This document shows, piece by piece, positions 11,443 through 23,452 of a stretch of 64,000 nucleotides of DNA. The DNA comes from Schistocerca nitens (lineage: Eukaryota > Arthropoda > Insecta > Orthoptera > Acrididae). The stretch's first letter is position 1. Each line of letters opens with the position of its first letter. Position numbers and translations under genes: made by a program. The DNA lies in NCBI RefSeq assembly GCF_023898315.1, contig NC_064621.1, positions 540,971,383-541,035,382 of the forward strand, written 5' to 3'. Under the pieces are notes generated by a model. It was given only the letters and a program-made list of their open reading frames with translations, was not told the DNA's origin and did not search any database.

Positions 11443-12549
11443 TTTTATATTGACCATTGTATCTTACCACCTTTTTTCAACATAGTTTGAAGCAAATGTG
11501 TGATGCTCACATTCTCAAATTTCCCTGCTATTTTAACTTAGGTCACAATGGGCTGTGGTTTTAGTGTCATTGCAGACATTATATTAGTGGTATAGGAATG
11601 ATGTACCCCTTCAGAAACCTATAAATGGTTTGTGTCAGGCAGAATCGATGTTGTATTTGATGTACAAAGTAATAGCTTCAATCCCTTAAAGTTTGTGAGC
11701 ATTGTGCCTGGAGCTCCATACAAGAGAAATTTGGTAGGTGAATGTACGTCAGGTGCTTGAAATGGTTTACCTACTATTACAGAGTGCGCCAATTGTGGTG
11801 GAACACACTGCCCCTGTCATACAATAGGTGAACACATGCTTGCATTCAAACTGTATGTCGGGGTGCTGGATGCTCCAGACCCGTCTCAGGCAGGAGAAAG
11901 CACGCGGTCGCAGTCGAAGACGACAGTAATTGGCCTGTGGAGTCATACCACTGCGTGCTTTCTTGCTTACATGGAACTGTGTGACGTCATGTGGACTGGG
12001 TCGAGTTCTGAGTGGGGAGTCTGCAGGACCATGTAGGCTACTTCTGCAATGGCACATCAGAACCGTCCCAAGGCATTTCTGTAACACAACAGACGCAGTC
12101 TTGTTCTAAAATTATGATATGTTTCAGTGTAAAATCATATAGTCTTAGAAATATGTCTCAATGCTGTGTCATCTTGTGGTGAGATTTACGTCGGGCGATA
12201 GGTGAGCAGTGTCTGCTCATATTCCTCACTGTATGACATGGCGACTATTGCTCTAGATTCAAAAGTGAAAGTGGCAATTCCATAGCGGTGCATTGTGCGC
12301 TCTGCTAGATTCGGGAGCCAGACTGTGACAACGTTTGAATACAGCCTTAGAGTGTCACACAGAATTGTGCGATCACTGGTAGTGGTGGCGGCGCACCTGT
12401 GCTTCCTGGCCCACTGGCCAACTGACGAGAGCACAGAGATGCTAAGTGTAAGCTTCTCAATGCATGTACAAGTGTTCGTTTTAATAAAAATGGAAGTGTA
12501 CGTGCTATACAGTATACAATTTGGACTTTAACTTAGGGGGAGAAATCTT
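11443..12549. other. Non-coding stretch, no feature recognised
   Basis: There are no domains, splice structure or repeats that I can name. The longest frames (about 100 codons, 11767-12087 minus) show no recognisable motif. Confidence 0.5.
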
Positions 12550-13190
12550 GGTTGTGGCATAGGTGCCTTTTCCATCCCCAGTGTTTGTTTAAATTGAGAT
12601 GCTAGTGGACAAATTCCAACTTATAGTTAGAAGAAGCAGTATGCAGTGATCATACACCTCTCAGTGAATAGTATCTTGGGAAAACATGTCAAGTAGGACA
12701 CACTTTGTCCAGCAGACAGGGATTGACCTGCACAAACATCCTTTGTCTCTAACATCATAGAGCCAAGGCAAATATTCCAGAAGTCAGATTCTGACAATAT
12801 GTAGCTTGACCTAGTATTCCCTGATTGCCATGTTCAATGTTTCCGGTCACCCATCTCGTACTCTGCGTCATAGTAGAGCTGCACCTGTAACTTAAGTCTG
12901 GGTCAGCATGCCAGAATTCTGCACTGTTATTAATAGCTCAATACATCATATCAAGATTCTGACGTCATAGAGAAAGGACCTGTATTACATCTCTGGGCCA
13001 GTATACCAGAATTCCACACTGTTATATAAATAGCCCGACAGATCTGAGCTGGATTATGATGTCATAGGGCTATGCCAGTATTCCCCAGTTGCCATATTCG
13101 ACTGCCATCTTGGATTCCAGGCCAGCCATCTTGGATTCATAATTAGGCTGGTGACCATATTCTAAGTCTTGGCGTGTGACGTCTAGAGCC
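12550..13190. repeat. Dispersed repeat copy with a 95-bp tandem pair
   Basis: The left part matches the repeat at about 7990-8150 in the same orientation. Inside it, TCTGGGTCAG at 12897 and TCTGGGCCAG at 12992 start two 95-bp units that share CCAGAATTC...CACTGTTAT...GTCATAG. No frame or terminal structure is seen. It could be a fragment of an unclassified transposon. Confidence 0.6.
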
Positions 13191-13362
13191 CAGGCCAATA
13201 TTCCATGCCGGCAAGCATGACAATGCATGATCTTAAATTTCCCGTCAACTTATACTCAGACAACAGCTCTACTCCCACATGAAACACACTAACATTTGTG
13301 CTATTTATTCAGTTTCCTTCCAATATTTTGAATTTATAGCCAAAATTACAACTACTGCTATA

Positions 13363-14190
13363 TTATACATTGTGCAATTGGCCTTTTTTAGAGAGGTAGG
13401 GTGAGGAAATCCCGCGATGCGTCGATAACGTCATCCTTGACGTCATTGATGATTTCATCGGTGACCTACTCTGTCCCAGAACTGTCCTAGAATAACTACT
13501 CATTGCAACAATACTCGCTTTAGACGTATGACATGTTGCTCCATCTTGCTGATACCAGCCAAGTTTCAATTCCATCTCATCCAGTTGGTTCACAAACTTA
13601 TGACACGATACCTGGTATAATTATCTGGTGTCAATAGCATGAAAAAAATGGCCCCATGATCCGACACTGTGATAATGCACACTATACGCCCACCTACTGT
13701 GAATGAAGGGATTGCTCAACGATTGCATGCAGGTTGTTGTTATTCCATAAACACGTATTTTGTGAGTTCATGTACCCTGACAATTGGAACCACACTTCAT
13801 CACTGTTCCTTGTGTCCTGCAATATTCCTGGCCTTTCAGCACTCAATAGCTGAAACCACTGGCAATATGTTAGGCATTTATTATGGTCAGTCTGTAGAGT
13901 TCATGAACAACTATAAACCCGCAGAGATACAAGCCTCCTTTCTTAGCAGGTCCGTGGCACACACTGCACGATAGTTCGGATTCCTCTGATAAATGGCGAA
14001 AAGACTTATTGGGTGACACCAACAATTGTGTCTTTACCTCACCGACACTTTCGCCCAATAACTGTGGGTGCCCACGCTGTGCAGATCTCACAACATTCCC
14101 TTTGTCTCCAGCTTTGTCACCTAGCCACGAATGCAGTGTATAGATGGTTTTCGGCGACCAACGAAACGTTCTAAAAACAGTCACTGATAT
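13363..14190 (-). mobile_element. Degraded mariner-type transposase remnant
   Basis: On the minus strand 13870-14184 carries an N-terminal helix-turn-helix part (VRSAQRGHPQLLGESVGEV, then SPNKSFRHLSEE). The segment 13480-13593 carries the catalytic-region phrase GWYQQDGATCHTSKASI, where the D in QQDGA-CHT is the second acidic catalytic residue. The middle part is unreadable. Several frame changes are needed, so this is an old dead copy. The ends were not located. Confidence 0.7.
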
Positions 14191-14471
14191 ATCTTAGAGG
14201 AACCACTTATGCAATATCGTTTCACAAGAAACAGGTGCTCTTTCACATAGCCAGAATCAAATGGCACCGGAAGATGCAAGTTGTAGGGAACACTGCAAAC
14301 AGTAATTCACATTACACTGAAACACAAGACCAGTACACTGTTTGCAGAACCTCACTGTTGTCACATTTCACAGCTGCCGCATCGACGAGTTACGTGAGAA
14401 CATCTGCTATGAAATCCAATACTCTGGCAGCTACAATCATGAACATGCAGTGCTATGTTGAACTGCGTATA

Positions 14472-15001
14472 CAGGTGGGAGGCTTGACGTATCAAAAAGA
14501 CTCGTCCGATTTGGCATGTCTATATTTCTGAAACTAATAAACATATACAATGAATTTTGTTTTTTGATGAACAAGAAGCTCAAAAAGTTTTTTTGTCGTA
14601 ATTTTTCATAGGTGTTTAATATGCGCCCCTTGAGACGCATGGTATTGTCAATATGGTATTAAAATTGTTCCCACACTGCAACGAGCATGTCTTGGCTTAC
14701 AGCTTCCACAGCTGCTGTATGCGATGTCTCAGTTCATTCATTGTTGTAGGTAATGAAGACACATAAACAGAATCTTTTAAAAATTCCCATAAAAATAATC
14801 ACATAGAGTCAGGTCTGGTGACCTTGGAGGCCAGTAATCCTTTGATTTAAAAATTCTCGGACTTAGAGATGCCAGTGTGGCGGGAACCATATAAAACTTG
14901 AGAGTTTGCTCTTTCCAATAGTACACTGTTCATGCACATATGGCAAATAACATAATGGTTACGATTTTTTAAAATCGGATGATGCTTTTTGATACACCCT
15001 G
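14472..15001 (-). mobile_element. Short mariner-derived element (about 530 bp) with C-terminal transposase remnant
   Basis: The two ends form an imperfect inverted repeat: GTATCAAAAAGACTCGTCCG on the left (from 14489) and GTATCAAAAAGCATCATCCG read inward from the right end. The minus-strand content starts in the third catalytic block (SPDLTLCDYFYG, usually SPDLTPCDFFLWG) and runs to the C-terminus (VSQDMLVAVWEQF, then MRLKGRILNTYEKLRQK) with frame shifts. The N-terminal two thirds are missing, so this is a deletion derivative and non-autonomous. Confidence 0.75.
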
Positions 15002-16335
15002 CATTACAGTAATGGGGAATTAGGCATAAGAGGCCGCCCCACATAGTTGGCATATTTTTGATCACCTGTTTCCATTGTCAGAATCATGCAACATTGACAG
15101 ATTTCATCCCCACTCAGCCCCTATCCCTCTAATGTCATGGCAGAAGTAGGTCACTTGTGCTAAAAACAGTATCCAAGATGGTAGGCCTAGCCTACTAGCC
15201 CTAAATGTAAAACAGCAGGAAGTCCTTGGTTTTCCCCCACTTCTCTGATGTTGCAGTGGTAATAGGTCTCTTGTGCTAAGTTTATAATCCAAGAGATTAG
15301 TTTTCCTAAGTTTAAACTGACAAGAAATTCAAAAAACCTAGGTTGCACCACTATTCCAGGTGCTCTAATTTTAGATCTAACGCTACACGATTTTACACTT
15401 AACCTGCCACTCTATTGGAAATGGATGGCAGAAACACCTGTAGGATTACGCTGTGGAATATTGTATAACACTTGAAAAGAAATGCAAGAGATATAATGGG
15501 TTGTTAATGTTTTGCAATGAACGTTCTAAAAAAAAAACAAAAATTTACAATATATGATGTTCCAGGCAAAAATTTTTACATACAATATTATGTGAATGTA
15601 ACTGAGGAGAACTTTATTGCCTCAACAGACTTGGTTTCCGCCTGTTTTTTCTAAATATGTCCTATGAAATCAATGATACTTTTGAACTTAGCTCTCTGAA
15701 CTAGCAAGGCAATGACATTGCAAATCTGCATGTCGCTTACAGGCAAGTTTTATTTTGTGCCATATTCGAAACTATCTAGTATGAGGCCTAATTAAACAAT
15801 AATGTTAATTAAATTACTAAAATTACTTCTTCGACATTTCTGTCCAGAGCAATAAACAAAAAAATGTTTATAGCTGCTATTATGGGAAAAAGGATTGCAG
15901 ATAGGCTCTGCCTATGTTAATTCTTGTAGAAATCAGAAGTCGAAAAGTTATACTCTTCTTACTTCTCTTGATGTTGAAGTAGATGTTATTGCTGGTTACC
16001 CTATAATAAAATGGGGAATGTTGTCTGTGAGAGAGGCTAGGGTTTGTCAGGTTTCAGAACAAAATGTGACTCTTCCTAGAATCGATGTTTTGACATAATC
16101 CATTCATCACACAATTAGGATAATAATGAAGTACTATACAATTCAGAAATGATGCAAATGGGCAAACTCGATATATTCTTGAATGATCACTCTTTAAAGC
16201 ACCACTTCTATATATTTCACATATTTGCAAGTCACATCTTCAATGCTGACAATTTCTGCACACCAATGTAACTTTATGTATCTGCTTTACATGGGTGCAA
16301 TGGGGACAAGTTTCACTCTTGCCTCCCCACATTTA
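15002..16335. other. Non-coding stretch, no gene recognised
   Basis: A weak duplication is visible: 'CACTTGTGCTAA...ATCCAAGA' near 15150 recurs as 'CTCTTGTGCTAA...ATCCAAGA' near 15268. Otherwise it is AT-rich with no frame of note. Confidence 0.5.
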
Positions 16336-17552
16336 CATCAGTTAGTTAGCTACATGTTCCATGGATCATCTTGCACAATAGATCGTAATGATGTGGAATG
16401 AGTCATTTTACATCCACATCATAAATTAACTTATACATACTTTTACATTATGAACATTTCTAAGTTTTTATTTTTATATTTTAATTATTGTTTATTAAAA
16501 AAGGATTAAAAGACGTACAGAAGCGAGTTAGTAATCCTTAACCACCACCTTTTACACATTACAGTAAGAGAAATTTTTCTGCAGAATAGAAGGAGCTGTC
16601 AAGGAGAAACTTTCTGTTTGTTTTCAGATTACTTTGCTGTCTGTCAGACGTTTTATATCACTGGCTAAGTGATCAAAAAATTCAGTTGCAGCATTGTACA
16701 CCCCTTTTTGTGCTAAAGACAACCTTAATGTGGAGTGATGAATGTCATTATCTCTACTGGTATGGAATTAGGTACAACATTGTTCCTTTTGAACTGCAGT
16801 GGATTATTTACAACATATACTGTATACTTTATACTGTGAAGCAATAGTCAGAGTGCCCATCTCCTTAAACAGATGTCTAGAACATTATCATGGGAGAGAA
16901 CCACATATTATTCTCACAGCATGTTTTTGAGGAACAAGATATTCTTTCTTAAAGATGAATTACCTCAGAACATTACTCTATGTGACATTATTGAATGATG
17001 ATATGCAAAATAGGTCAGCTTACTGGTTTGTCTCTCTCCAAGATTTGAATCGATTCTAAGCACAAATTTGGCACTACTGAGTTGTTTTTGGACTTTCAAG
17101 GTGTGTTTTCTGCAATTTAAATTCTCATCAATATGGACCCCTAATAATTTTGAAGTTTCTGCACTATTTATTATTTCCTCACTATGTGTTACACTTATCA
17201 GTGTAGTACCTCTAGCCGAGCAGAAATGAGTATGTTGTGTCTTTTTAAAATTGAGAGTGAGGCCATTCGCAGGAAACAAGTCAATGATACTTTTAAGAAC
17301 TTTGTTTAACATTTCTTCCGTTTCTATGTGTAATATTGGACTGATAACGATACTAGTGTCATCTGCAAAAAGAACTAATACTGCTTGTTTTATATTAGAC
17401 ACAAGATTATCTACATATTTGAGGAGCAATAGTGGACCTAATATTGAATCTTGAGGAGCCCCATATGTGATTTCTCCCCAGTCAGAATTATGTCTCTGGA
17501 CTATATTGCTTGAATTATGAAGTTCTCTTTTTGTTAGATATGACACCTTTTG
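16336..17552 (-). mobile_element. CR1-type LINE, 5'-truncated 3' part
   Basis: The 3' tail at 16337-16350 is a short GTTA-type repeat (CAGTTAGTTAGCTA), a family-typical microsatellite end. The frame 16965-17546 shows the RT palm (GAPQDSILGPLLLLKYVDNL, then [12 protein letters not shown] with an intact FADD catalytic block) and the thumb (ANGLTLNFKKTQ, LLGVHIDENLN). The downstream C-terminal part is broken. The 5' end stops about 30 codons before the palm. The same subfamily recurs at 18292-19995. Confidence 0.8.
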
Positions 17553-18035
17553 TACGGAAAATAATATTCGAAAAATAAGTACTTTTGTAAAATATAAGTT
17601 GTTAGGTAATTTTTAAATATAGTGTTTTATGACAGATTTTTAATATTGTGTATTTGTCAGGAATAAGTTTTCTGCTGAAAGCTGGTATAGAAAGCAACAC
17701 TGATCACACAGCATAGTTAATGTATTCAGTGAATAGACAAAAGTAGGGAGAAACTGATATTCAAAACATAATGAAAACACATGGTAAATATTCTTTCACA
17801 AAATAGTTACCAAACATAATAATGAATCCGCAAACTCACACAGAGAAAATGTGTTTGGCAAATGCCACGAAATACCATTAGAATGAGAAGAGTATCGAAA
17901 GGCTCGCATGGCAAAGATATATTGTCGTCCACTACTGTACAGATATCTTAAAGATATGTGTTCATTTCAATAGTTACATGACTTTGAAGTCAGTTGAGGA
18001 ATCTGAAGGTGTGACTGACTAACAAGCAGTCAAGA
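17553..18035. other. Spacer without recognised feature
   Basis: AT-rich, with no coding or repeat signal that I can name. Confidence 0.45.
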
Positions 18036-18039
18036 TCAA

Positions 18040-18290
18040 AGTATACACTTCAAGGAAATCAATACTAATGAACCAAAAGATTCAGGCCACCTGCTCAATA
18101 GCATGTAGGTCCACTTTTTGCACCCAATACAGCGGCGATTCTGCTGTGCATGAGTTGGACAAGCCCTTGGTAGGATTCCAGAGGTTTGTGGCAGCAAATG
18201 CTTACGAAATTGCCTCAAACTGCGGACGAAGGGCGGCGTTCTGACAAAATGTCCAGTTACCTTGAAAAGTTGGGGAATGGTCGGCAGTGA
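18040..18290 (-). mobile_element. Tc1-like transposase C-terminal fragment
   Basis: In one minus-strand frame the phrase LVQLMHSRIAAVLGAKSGPT is followed by a stop, which matches the C-terminus of a Tc1 family (MPRRIAAVL-AKGGPTRY type). The plus-strand bases AATGAACCAAAAGATTCAGG just beyond resemble the 3' non-coding part of the same family. This is a different Tc1 family from the one at 19996-23452. Confidence 0.6.
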
Positions 18291-18291
18291 G

Positions 18292-19995
18292 TTAGTTAGT
18301 TAGTTACATATTCCATGAAATATTTTGTGTGATAGATTATAATGCAGTGGAACGATTTCTTCTACATCCACACTGCAAATTAATTTGTACATATGGTTAC
18401 GTTTGGAACATTTCTAAGTTCTTTATTTTAATTTTTTTATTACAAAAGGAAGAAAATTTATACAGCTGTGAGTTAGTAATTCCTACTGAACACCTTTTAC
18501 ACATTACTGTAATAGAAATTCTTCTGTGGACTAGAAGGAATTGCCAAGGAGAAACTTTCTCACTTTGTTTTCAGATTACTTTGCTGTCTGTCAGACATTT
18601 TGTATCACTGGTTAAGTGATAATTTTTGTTGCAGCATTGTGCACATCTTTCAGTGCTAAAGAGAATCTTAATATGGAGTAATAAATGCCATTTTTCTGTC
18701 TGGCATTGTAATTGTGTACATAATTGATCCTTTTGAACTGTACAGGATTATTTATACCGAACTTTATGAGGAAATGAATATACGTGAAGCAATTGTCAGC
18801 TTGCCACACTCCCTAAATAGATGTATACAAGATGATCAGGGGTGAGCACCACATATTATTCATATAGCACGTTTTTGCACAATGAAGACTTTCTTTCTTA
18901 AAGATGAGCTACTGCAGAACATTATTCTATGTGACATTATTGAATGAAAATATGCAAAGTATGTCAACTTACTGATTTGTCTCTCCCCAAGGTTTGTAAT
19001 GATTCTATTAGCACAAATGTGGCAGAACTAAGTTGTTTTAGGGGTTCCAAAACGCTTCCTTTCCACTTTAAATTCTTGTCAAAATGAAACCATAAGAATT
19101 TTGAAGTTTCTATATTATTATTATTTCATCATGTGTTATGCTTATCATTGGTGTTGTACCCCTTGATATGTAGAACTAAATATGTTGTGGCTTTTTAAAA
19201 TTCAAGGCGAGACCATTCACAGAAAACCAATCAATGCTGTATTTAAGAGCTATGTTGATCATTTCTTCTGTTTTTGTACACGTGTTTGGACTGATTACAA
19301 TACAATGTCATCTACAAAAAGAACTAATACTGCTTGCTATATATTAGATGGAAGATCGTTTCCGTATAAGAGAACAGCAGTGAACCTAAGATTGAACCTT
19401 GGGGAGCCCTGTACGTGACTACTGCCCAGTCAGAATCATGTAGCTGGCCTAAACTGGCTGAATTACTAAGTACAACTTTCTGCATTCTTTTGGTGAAATA
19501 TGACATTATCCATTGGCAGGCTGTACCATCAATCCCGTAAAACGTCAGTTTATCTAGGAGACTACTGTGACTAACACAGTTAGAGAGGTCTCAGAAAACA
19601 TGAACCGACACTGTTTCTTTATATAATGGTTGTGAAATCTAGTGAGTGAACATATGAACGACATTCTCAGAAGAGTAACCCTTCTGAAATCAAAACTGTT
19701 ATTTGCTAAGGATACTATTGTTGCTAAGGGAGATACTGTTCTAGAATACATTATCTTCACAAAAATTTTGGAGAATGATGTCAGCAGTGAAACAGGTCGG
19801 TAGTTACTGTCATCTCTGTTATCACATTTCCTAAAGAAGGTTTTAACAATCACATATTTCAGTCTCTCTGGAAAAATGCCTTGTGTTATTCATGCATTCC
19901 ATTTTTCGGATGAGACTGGACTTTTGAAATGGAAACATATCTTTAGTACTCTATTGGCAGCACCATCAAAACCATATGATCTTTTATTTTGGAGA
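18292..19995 (-). mobile_element. CR1-type LINE, 5'-truncated and heavily mutated
   Basis: The 3' end is a clean TTAG repeat at 18293-18313. Upstream on the minus strand the RT blocks are recognisable in scattered frames: DDSNYRPVSLLTSFSKIF (about 19770-19830) and YRAPQGSILGSLLF (about 19400). The junction with the Tc1 element lies near 19995: LINE text 'SYGFDGAANRVLKI' ends there and Tc1 text 'AGCATTCCAGGGGATGT' begins. The LINE therefore probably inserted into, or beside, that Tc1 copy. Confidence 0.72.
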
Positions 19996-20353
19996 CATCC
20001 CCTGGAATGCTGCACATGAATGACAGCTCAACGGGTCGAATCACCAGATTGACATACAAATTTGCACTCAGGGTGAGCCTGATAACCACGATAGTGCTCC
20101 TGCTGTCATACGAAATCCAATGTTAGACGAAAACTAAAGGTGTAGATCCAGTGTGTCTAGCCTCCTTCTAACCAACATATGAACATCACTGGGACCTAGG
20201 CAGAAGCAGCTCTCGTTAGAAAACACAACAGACCACCACCGTACCCTCCATGAGGTATCACTTGACTACAATGAAGTCGCAAATGGCAGTGGTTTGGCAT
20301 AGTGGAATACATGCCCCAGGGCTTCTGGCTCGGAGCTGTCTTTCAAGTAACTA

Positions 20354-20570
20354 GAATAAAAATCTCTCGGTGTACATGCCGCGTCAATTCAGGATAAAAC
20401 TCCAAGCTTTCGACCACTACCTCCATGGTCGTCGTCAGGGCTAAAACTGACCGTCGTGAACTAGCAAGGTTCCCACTTTTATATGCCAAGGACGGCTCCT
20501 GATTGGCTGGAATTCGTCATAGCAACAGCGATATGGCGCGTAGTGAAGTGGTGCCCTCTACTTCCATAGA
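20354..20570. repeat. Left terminal inverted repeat of the PLE
   Basis: It pairs with 22688-22902 over about 215 bp at high identity (for example GAATAAAAATCTCTCGGTGT here against GAATAAAAATCTCTTGGTGT in the partner's complement). It contains one copy of the hairpin motif CTGACGA-C-GACC-loop-GGTC-GAAAG at 20406-20438 (minus strand). Confidence 0.9.
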
Positions 20571-22687
20571 TGTAGTTTCTATCCTGCGTTGCTTGCAGCG
20601 CCATCCCTTGAATCAGGAGGTAAAGTGCGGGACGTTTTTCTCTGCGATTTTTCTTTATCCAGTGCACTCTTCCAAGTGTTGCTAAGTGCATAGCCGTTGT
20701 CTCTGTTAAAGTTATTATCGCTAAGTCTAATTTCGACTGCTTCCCGGATCACAGAGTCCCAGTAATTCGATGTGTGGGCTATTACTCTGGTTTCTTCAAA
20801 TAAAATCTTATGCTTGTTAAGCAGGCTATGTTCAGCCACAGCTGATTTTTCCAAATACCTGTATTTTAGGTGGCGCTGGTGCTCGATGCAGCGGTCGGCA
20901 ACGGTTCTTACAGACTGGCCCACGTAATTCTTGCCGCATTCGCAAGGAATAGTATCAATTCCCGGCACTCTTAAGCCGAGACTATCTTTGACTGATCTCA
21001 ACATTTCCTTGATTTTCCTAGGTGGTCGGAAGACTGGTTTTATTCCTTGCCTCTTCAGGACTCTGGCTATCTTGCTCGTTGTAGCACCGCAAAAAGGAAG
21101 TCGCGCTATGTGTTGGTCCTCTTCTTGTATATGGCTGACATCGTGTCTTACTTTCTTGGACAATACTGATTTAATTTCACCGGCAGAATAACCATTCCTC
21201 TTGAAAACAGTCGTCAAACGGTTAATCTCGGGACCGAGGTGGTCCTTGTCGGAAATAGTCCTGGCTCTGTGTACTAAAGTATTCAGCATAGCTCTCTTCT
21301 GAGACGGATGATGTATGGGTTGGCTTCCTGTACACAGAATGGCCCAGTCGTCCATCCGGCTTTCGCTCTACCAACACATCTAAAAAAGGTAACTTCCCTT
21401 CCTTCTCTACCTCCAATGTAAATTTTATGTTTGGATGTACACCATTTAAATGTTCGTCGAACTGCTGCAGCGTGTCGCTGCCGTGTGGCCATATTAAAAA
21501 AGTCTCGTCGTCGTATCTGTAGAAGCATGATGGGCGGAGGTGAGCACTGCTCAACGCTCGTTCTTCACAGTCCTCCATGAAAAAATTCGCTATTGCTGGT
21601 GACAGTGGCGAACCCATGGCTGTTCCATCCGTCATTTCATAATAATTTCCACTGTATAATAAGGAAGTGGTCGTCAAGGTATGACGGAACAACTTCAAAA
21701 TTTCTGAGGAAAAATGAGCAGCCAACAGTTGTAATGTGTCATCCACAGGTACTTTGGTGAACAGAGAAACCACGTCGAGGCTGACCATGATATCACTTGG
21801 GCCTATCTTCATCTGTTTTATGATATCAACAAACATTTTTGAATTCTTAATATGATGTGGGCAGTGACCAACTATAGGCGCCAACAATTTAGTTAAGTGT
21901 TTTGCAAGCCTGTACGAAGGAGAGCCAATAGCGCTAACAATCGGTCTCAACGGGACGTTCTCCTTATGAACCTTTGGCAAACCGTACAGTCTTGGTGGCC
22001 TAGGTGCCCTCGGCCGTAAGTTCTTCGCCAGTTCGCCGGAGAGGAAAGAGTTTTTTAGTAGCTCCCTTGTCTTCCTGCTGAGCGCCGATGTGGGATCCCG
22101 TCTGAGAATCCGGTATGTGCTATCCTCCAGTAATAATCCAACTTTCTTGTGGTAATCTGTAGCATTGAGGATTACCGTGGCGTTCCCCTTGTCAGCAGGT
22201 AAAACAACTAGATCTTCATCCTTCTGCAACAATTTCAGTCCTTGTCTCTCCTCTCTGCTGATGTTTGACTTAGGCGGCTTGGATGTCGCTAAAATCCGGC
22301 TAGTAGCAAGCCTTACGTCACCCGCTGCTTCTTGAGGAAGATGACGAACTGCTTGTTCCACTCCACTAATAATCTCAACCACCGGTAACTTACGTGGAGC
22401 TGGGGCAAAGTTCAATCCTTTACTGAGAGCCGAGATGGTATCTTCATCAAGTTCCTTGTCAGGGAAGTTGATAACAGTGCGGTGAATGCCGTTGGACCCA
22501 GCAGTTCCTTGATCACGGTTAAGCCACTCAAATTTATCGGCCTGTTTCGCCATAGTCCTGCGTAAATTGGCTCGTTGGTGTGCCGCCAAAGTCATATCCA
22601 CCCATTCCCAGTCCAATGGTAAGAGGACTCCGGCCAGAAGTAAATGGCAACTAAATAACATGCGAGCGTTCATGTCTAGTTCATACC

Positions 22688-22902
22688 TATGGAAGTAGAG
22701 GGCACCACTTCACTACGCGCCATATCGCTGTTGCTATGACGTATTCCAGCTAATCAGGAGCCGTCCTTGGCACATAAAACTGGGAACCTCGCTAGTTCAC
22801 GACAGTCAGTTTTAGCCCTGACGACGACCATGGAGGTAGTGGTCGAAAGCTTGGAGTTTTATCCTGAATTACCGCGGCATGTACACCAAGAGATTTTTAT
22901 TC
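22688..22902. repeat. Right terminal inverted repeat of the PLE
   Basis: It is the inverted partner of 20354-20570 and lies upstream of the RT frame, so in element orientation it is the 5' end. Another 33 bp (22903-22935) separate it from the target repeat, an extra 5' extension absent from the other end. The hairpin motif is at 22818-22850 (plus strand). Confidence 0.9.
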
Positions 22903-23452
22903 AAGAAATTCGTCGCGAAAGACTTCGTAGCCATATTTCAAGTAACTAATTTGTAACAGTTTGTTGTGTCACTGTGGTGCCAACTGCTGCTCAGATTGCT
23001 GCTGCAGATGCAATATGATGCGCTAGAGCTATACACCAAACATAATGATCATACCCCTCAATAGTGCCATGTGGCCTATTGGAACCCGCTCTTCTTGCAA
23101 CCATACATTTTCGTGACCACCACTGCCAATTCTTTCTGCACTATTGTAGAAGGAGCATCCAGCTTCTCTTAGCCCTACTACACGACCTTCTCCAAACTCA
23201 CTGGGGAGTTGATAATGGCGCCTTGTCTACTTGTTGGCATTCTGAACTAACATCAGTTCATCATGTCCAGTCTCACTGGCATCTAACGCCCATGACCGCT
23301 ACAGCGTTTATTTAAAGCAAACATGATTTGCAACTCTTATGCGACTGGCGCGAAATTGGAATAGACATCGTCTTCCAGATGCAGAAACACACCTGCCAGC
23401 ATTCGTTTATGTACACAACTCCTTCTTGGTGTTATGTTTTTTTCCGTCAGTC

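Larger units (their letters stand above)
20353..22935 (-). mobile_element. Penelope-like element (RT plus GIY-YIG endonuclease) with inverted terminal repeats
   Basis: The target repeat TTTCAAGTAACT flanks it at 20341-20352 and 22936-22947, inside a Tc1 copy. On the minus strand 21222-22673 encodes the PLE reverse transcriptase: an N-terminal stretch with LVVLPADKGNATVILN, then LYGLPKVHKENVPLRPIVSA, MVSLDVVSLFTKVPVDDTL, TDGTAMGSPLSPAIANFFME and the catalytic CFYRYDDETFLIW. The frame 20579-21355 encodes the linker and the GIY-YIG endonuclease (GIDTIPCECGKNYVGQSV, then HQRHLKYRY). The ends are about 215-bp inverted copies of each other. The element looks nearly whole, with about one break. PLEs retrotranspose by target-primed reverse transcription and need no LTR-type integrase. 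Confidence 0.88.
19996..23452 (-). mobile_element. Tc1-like DNA transposon, interrupted by a Penelope-like element
   Basis: The 5' terminus at about 23420-23452, read on the minus strand, is CTGACGGAAAAAAACATAAC, followed by ACACCAAGAAGGAG, a Tc1-family end that I recognise. Between 22948 and 23330 lies the N-terminal half, and between 19996 and 20340 the DDE part (VVFSNESCFCLGPSD, where the second E/D-type block has an N substitution; then a block equivalent to YDSRSTLVVIP). The two halves are separated by the PLE at 20353-22935, which duplicated TTTCAAGTAACT of this element. The 3' end is lost at the LINE junction. The copy is dead. Confidence 0.75.

Noticed and set aside
18040-20340. Tc1 pieces at 18040-18290 and 19996-20340 as one element split by a LINE
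   Set aside because: The C-terminal text at 18.1 kb belongs to a different Tc1 family from the DDE region at 20 kb, so they are listed apart.
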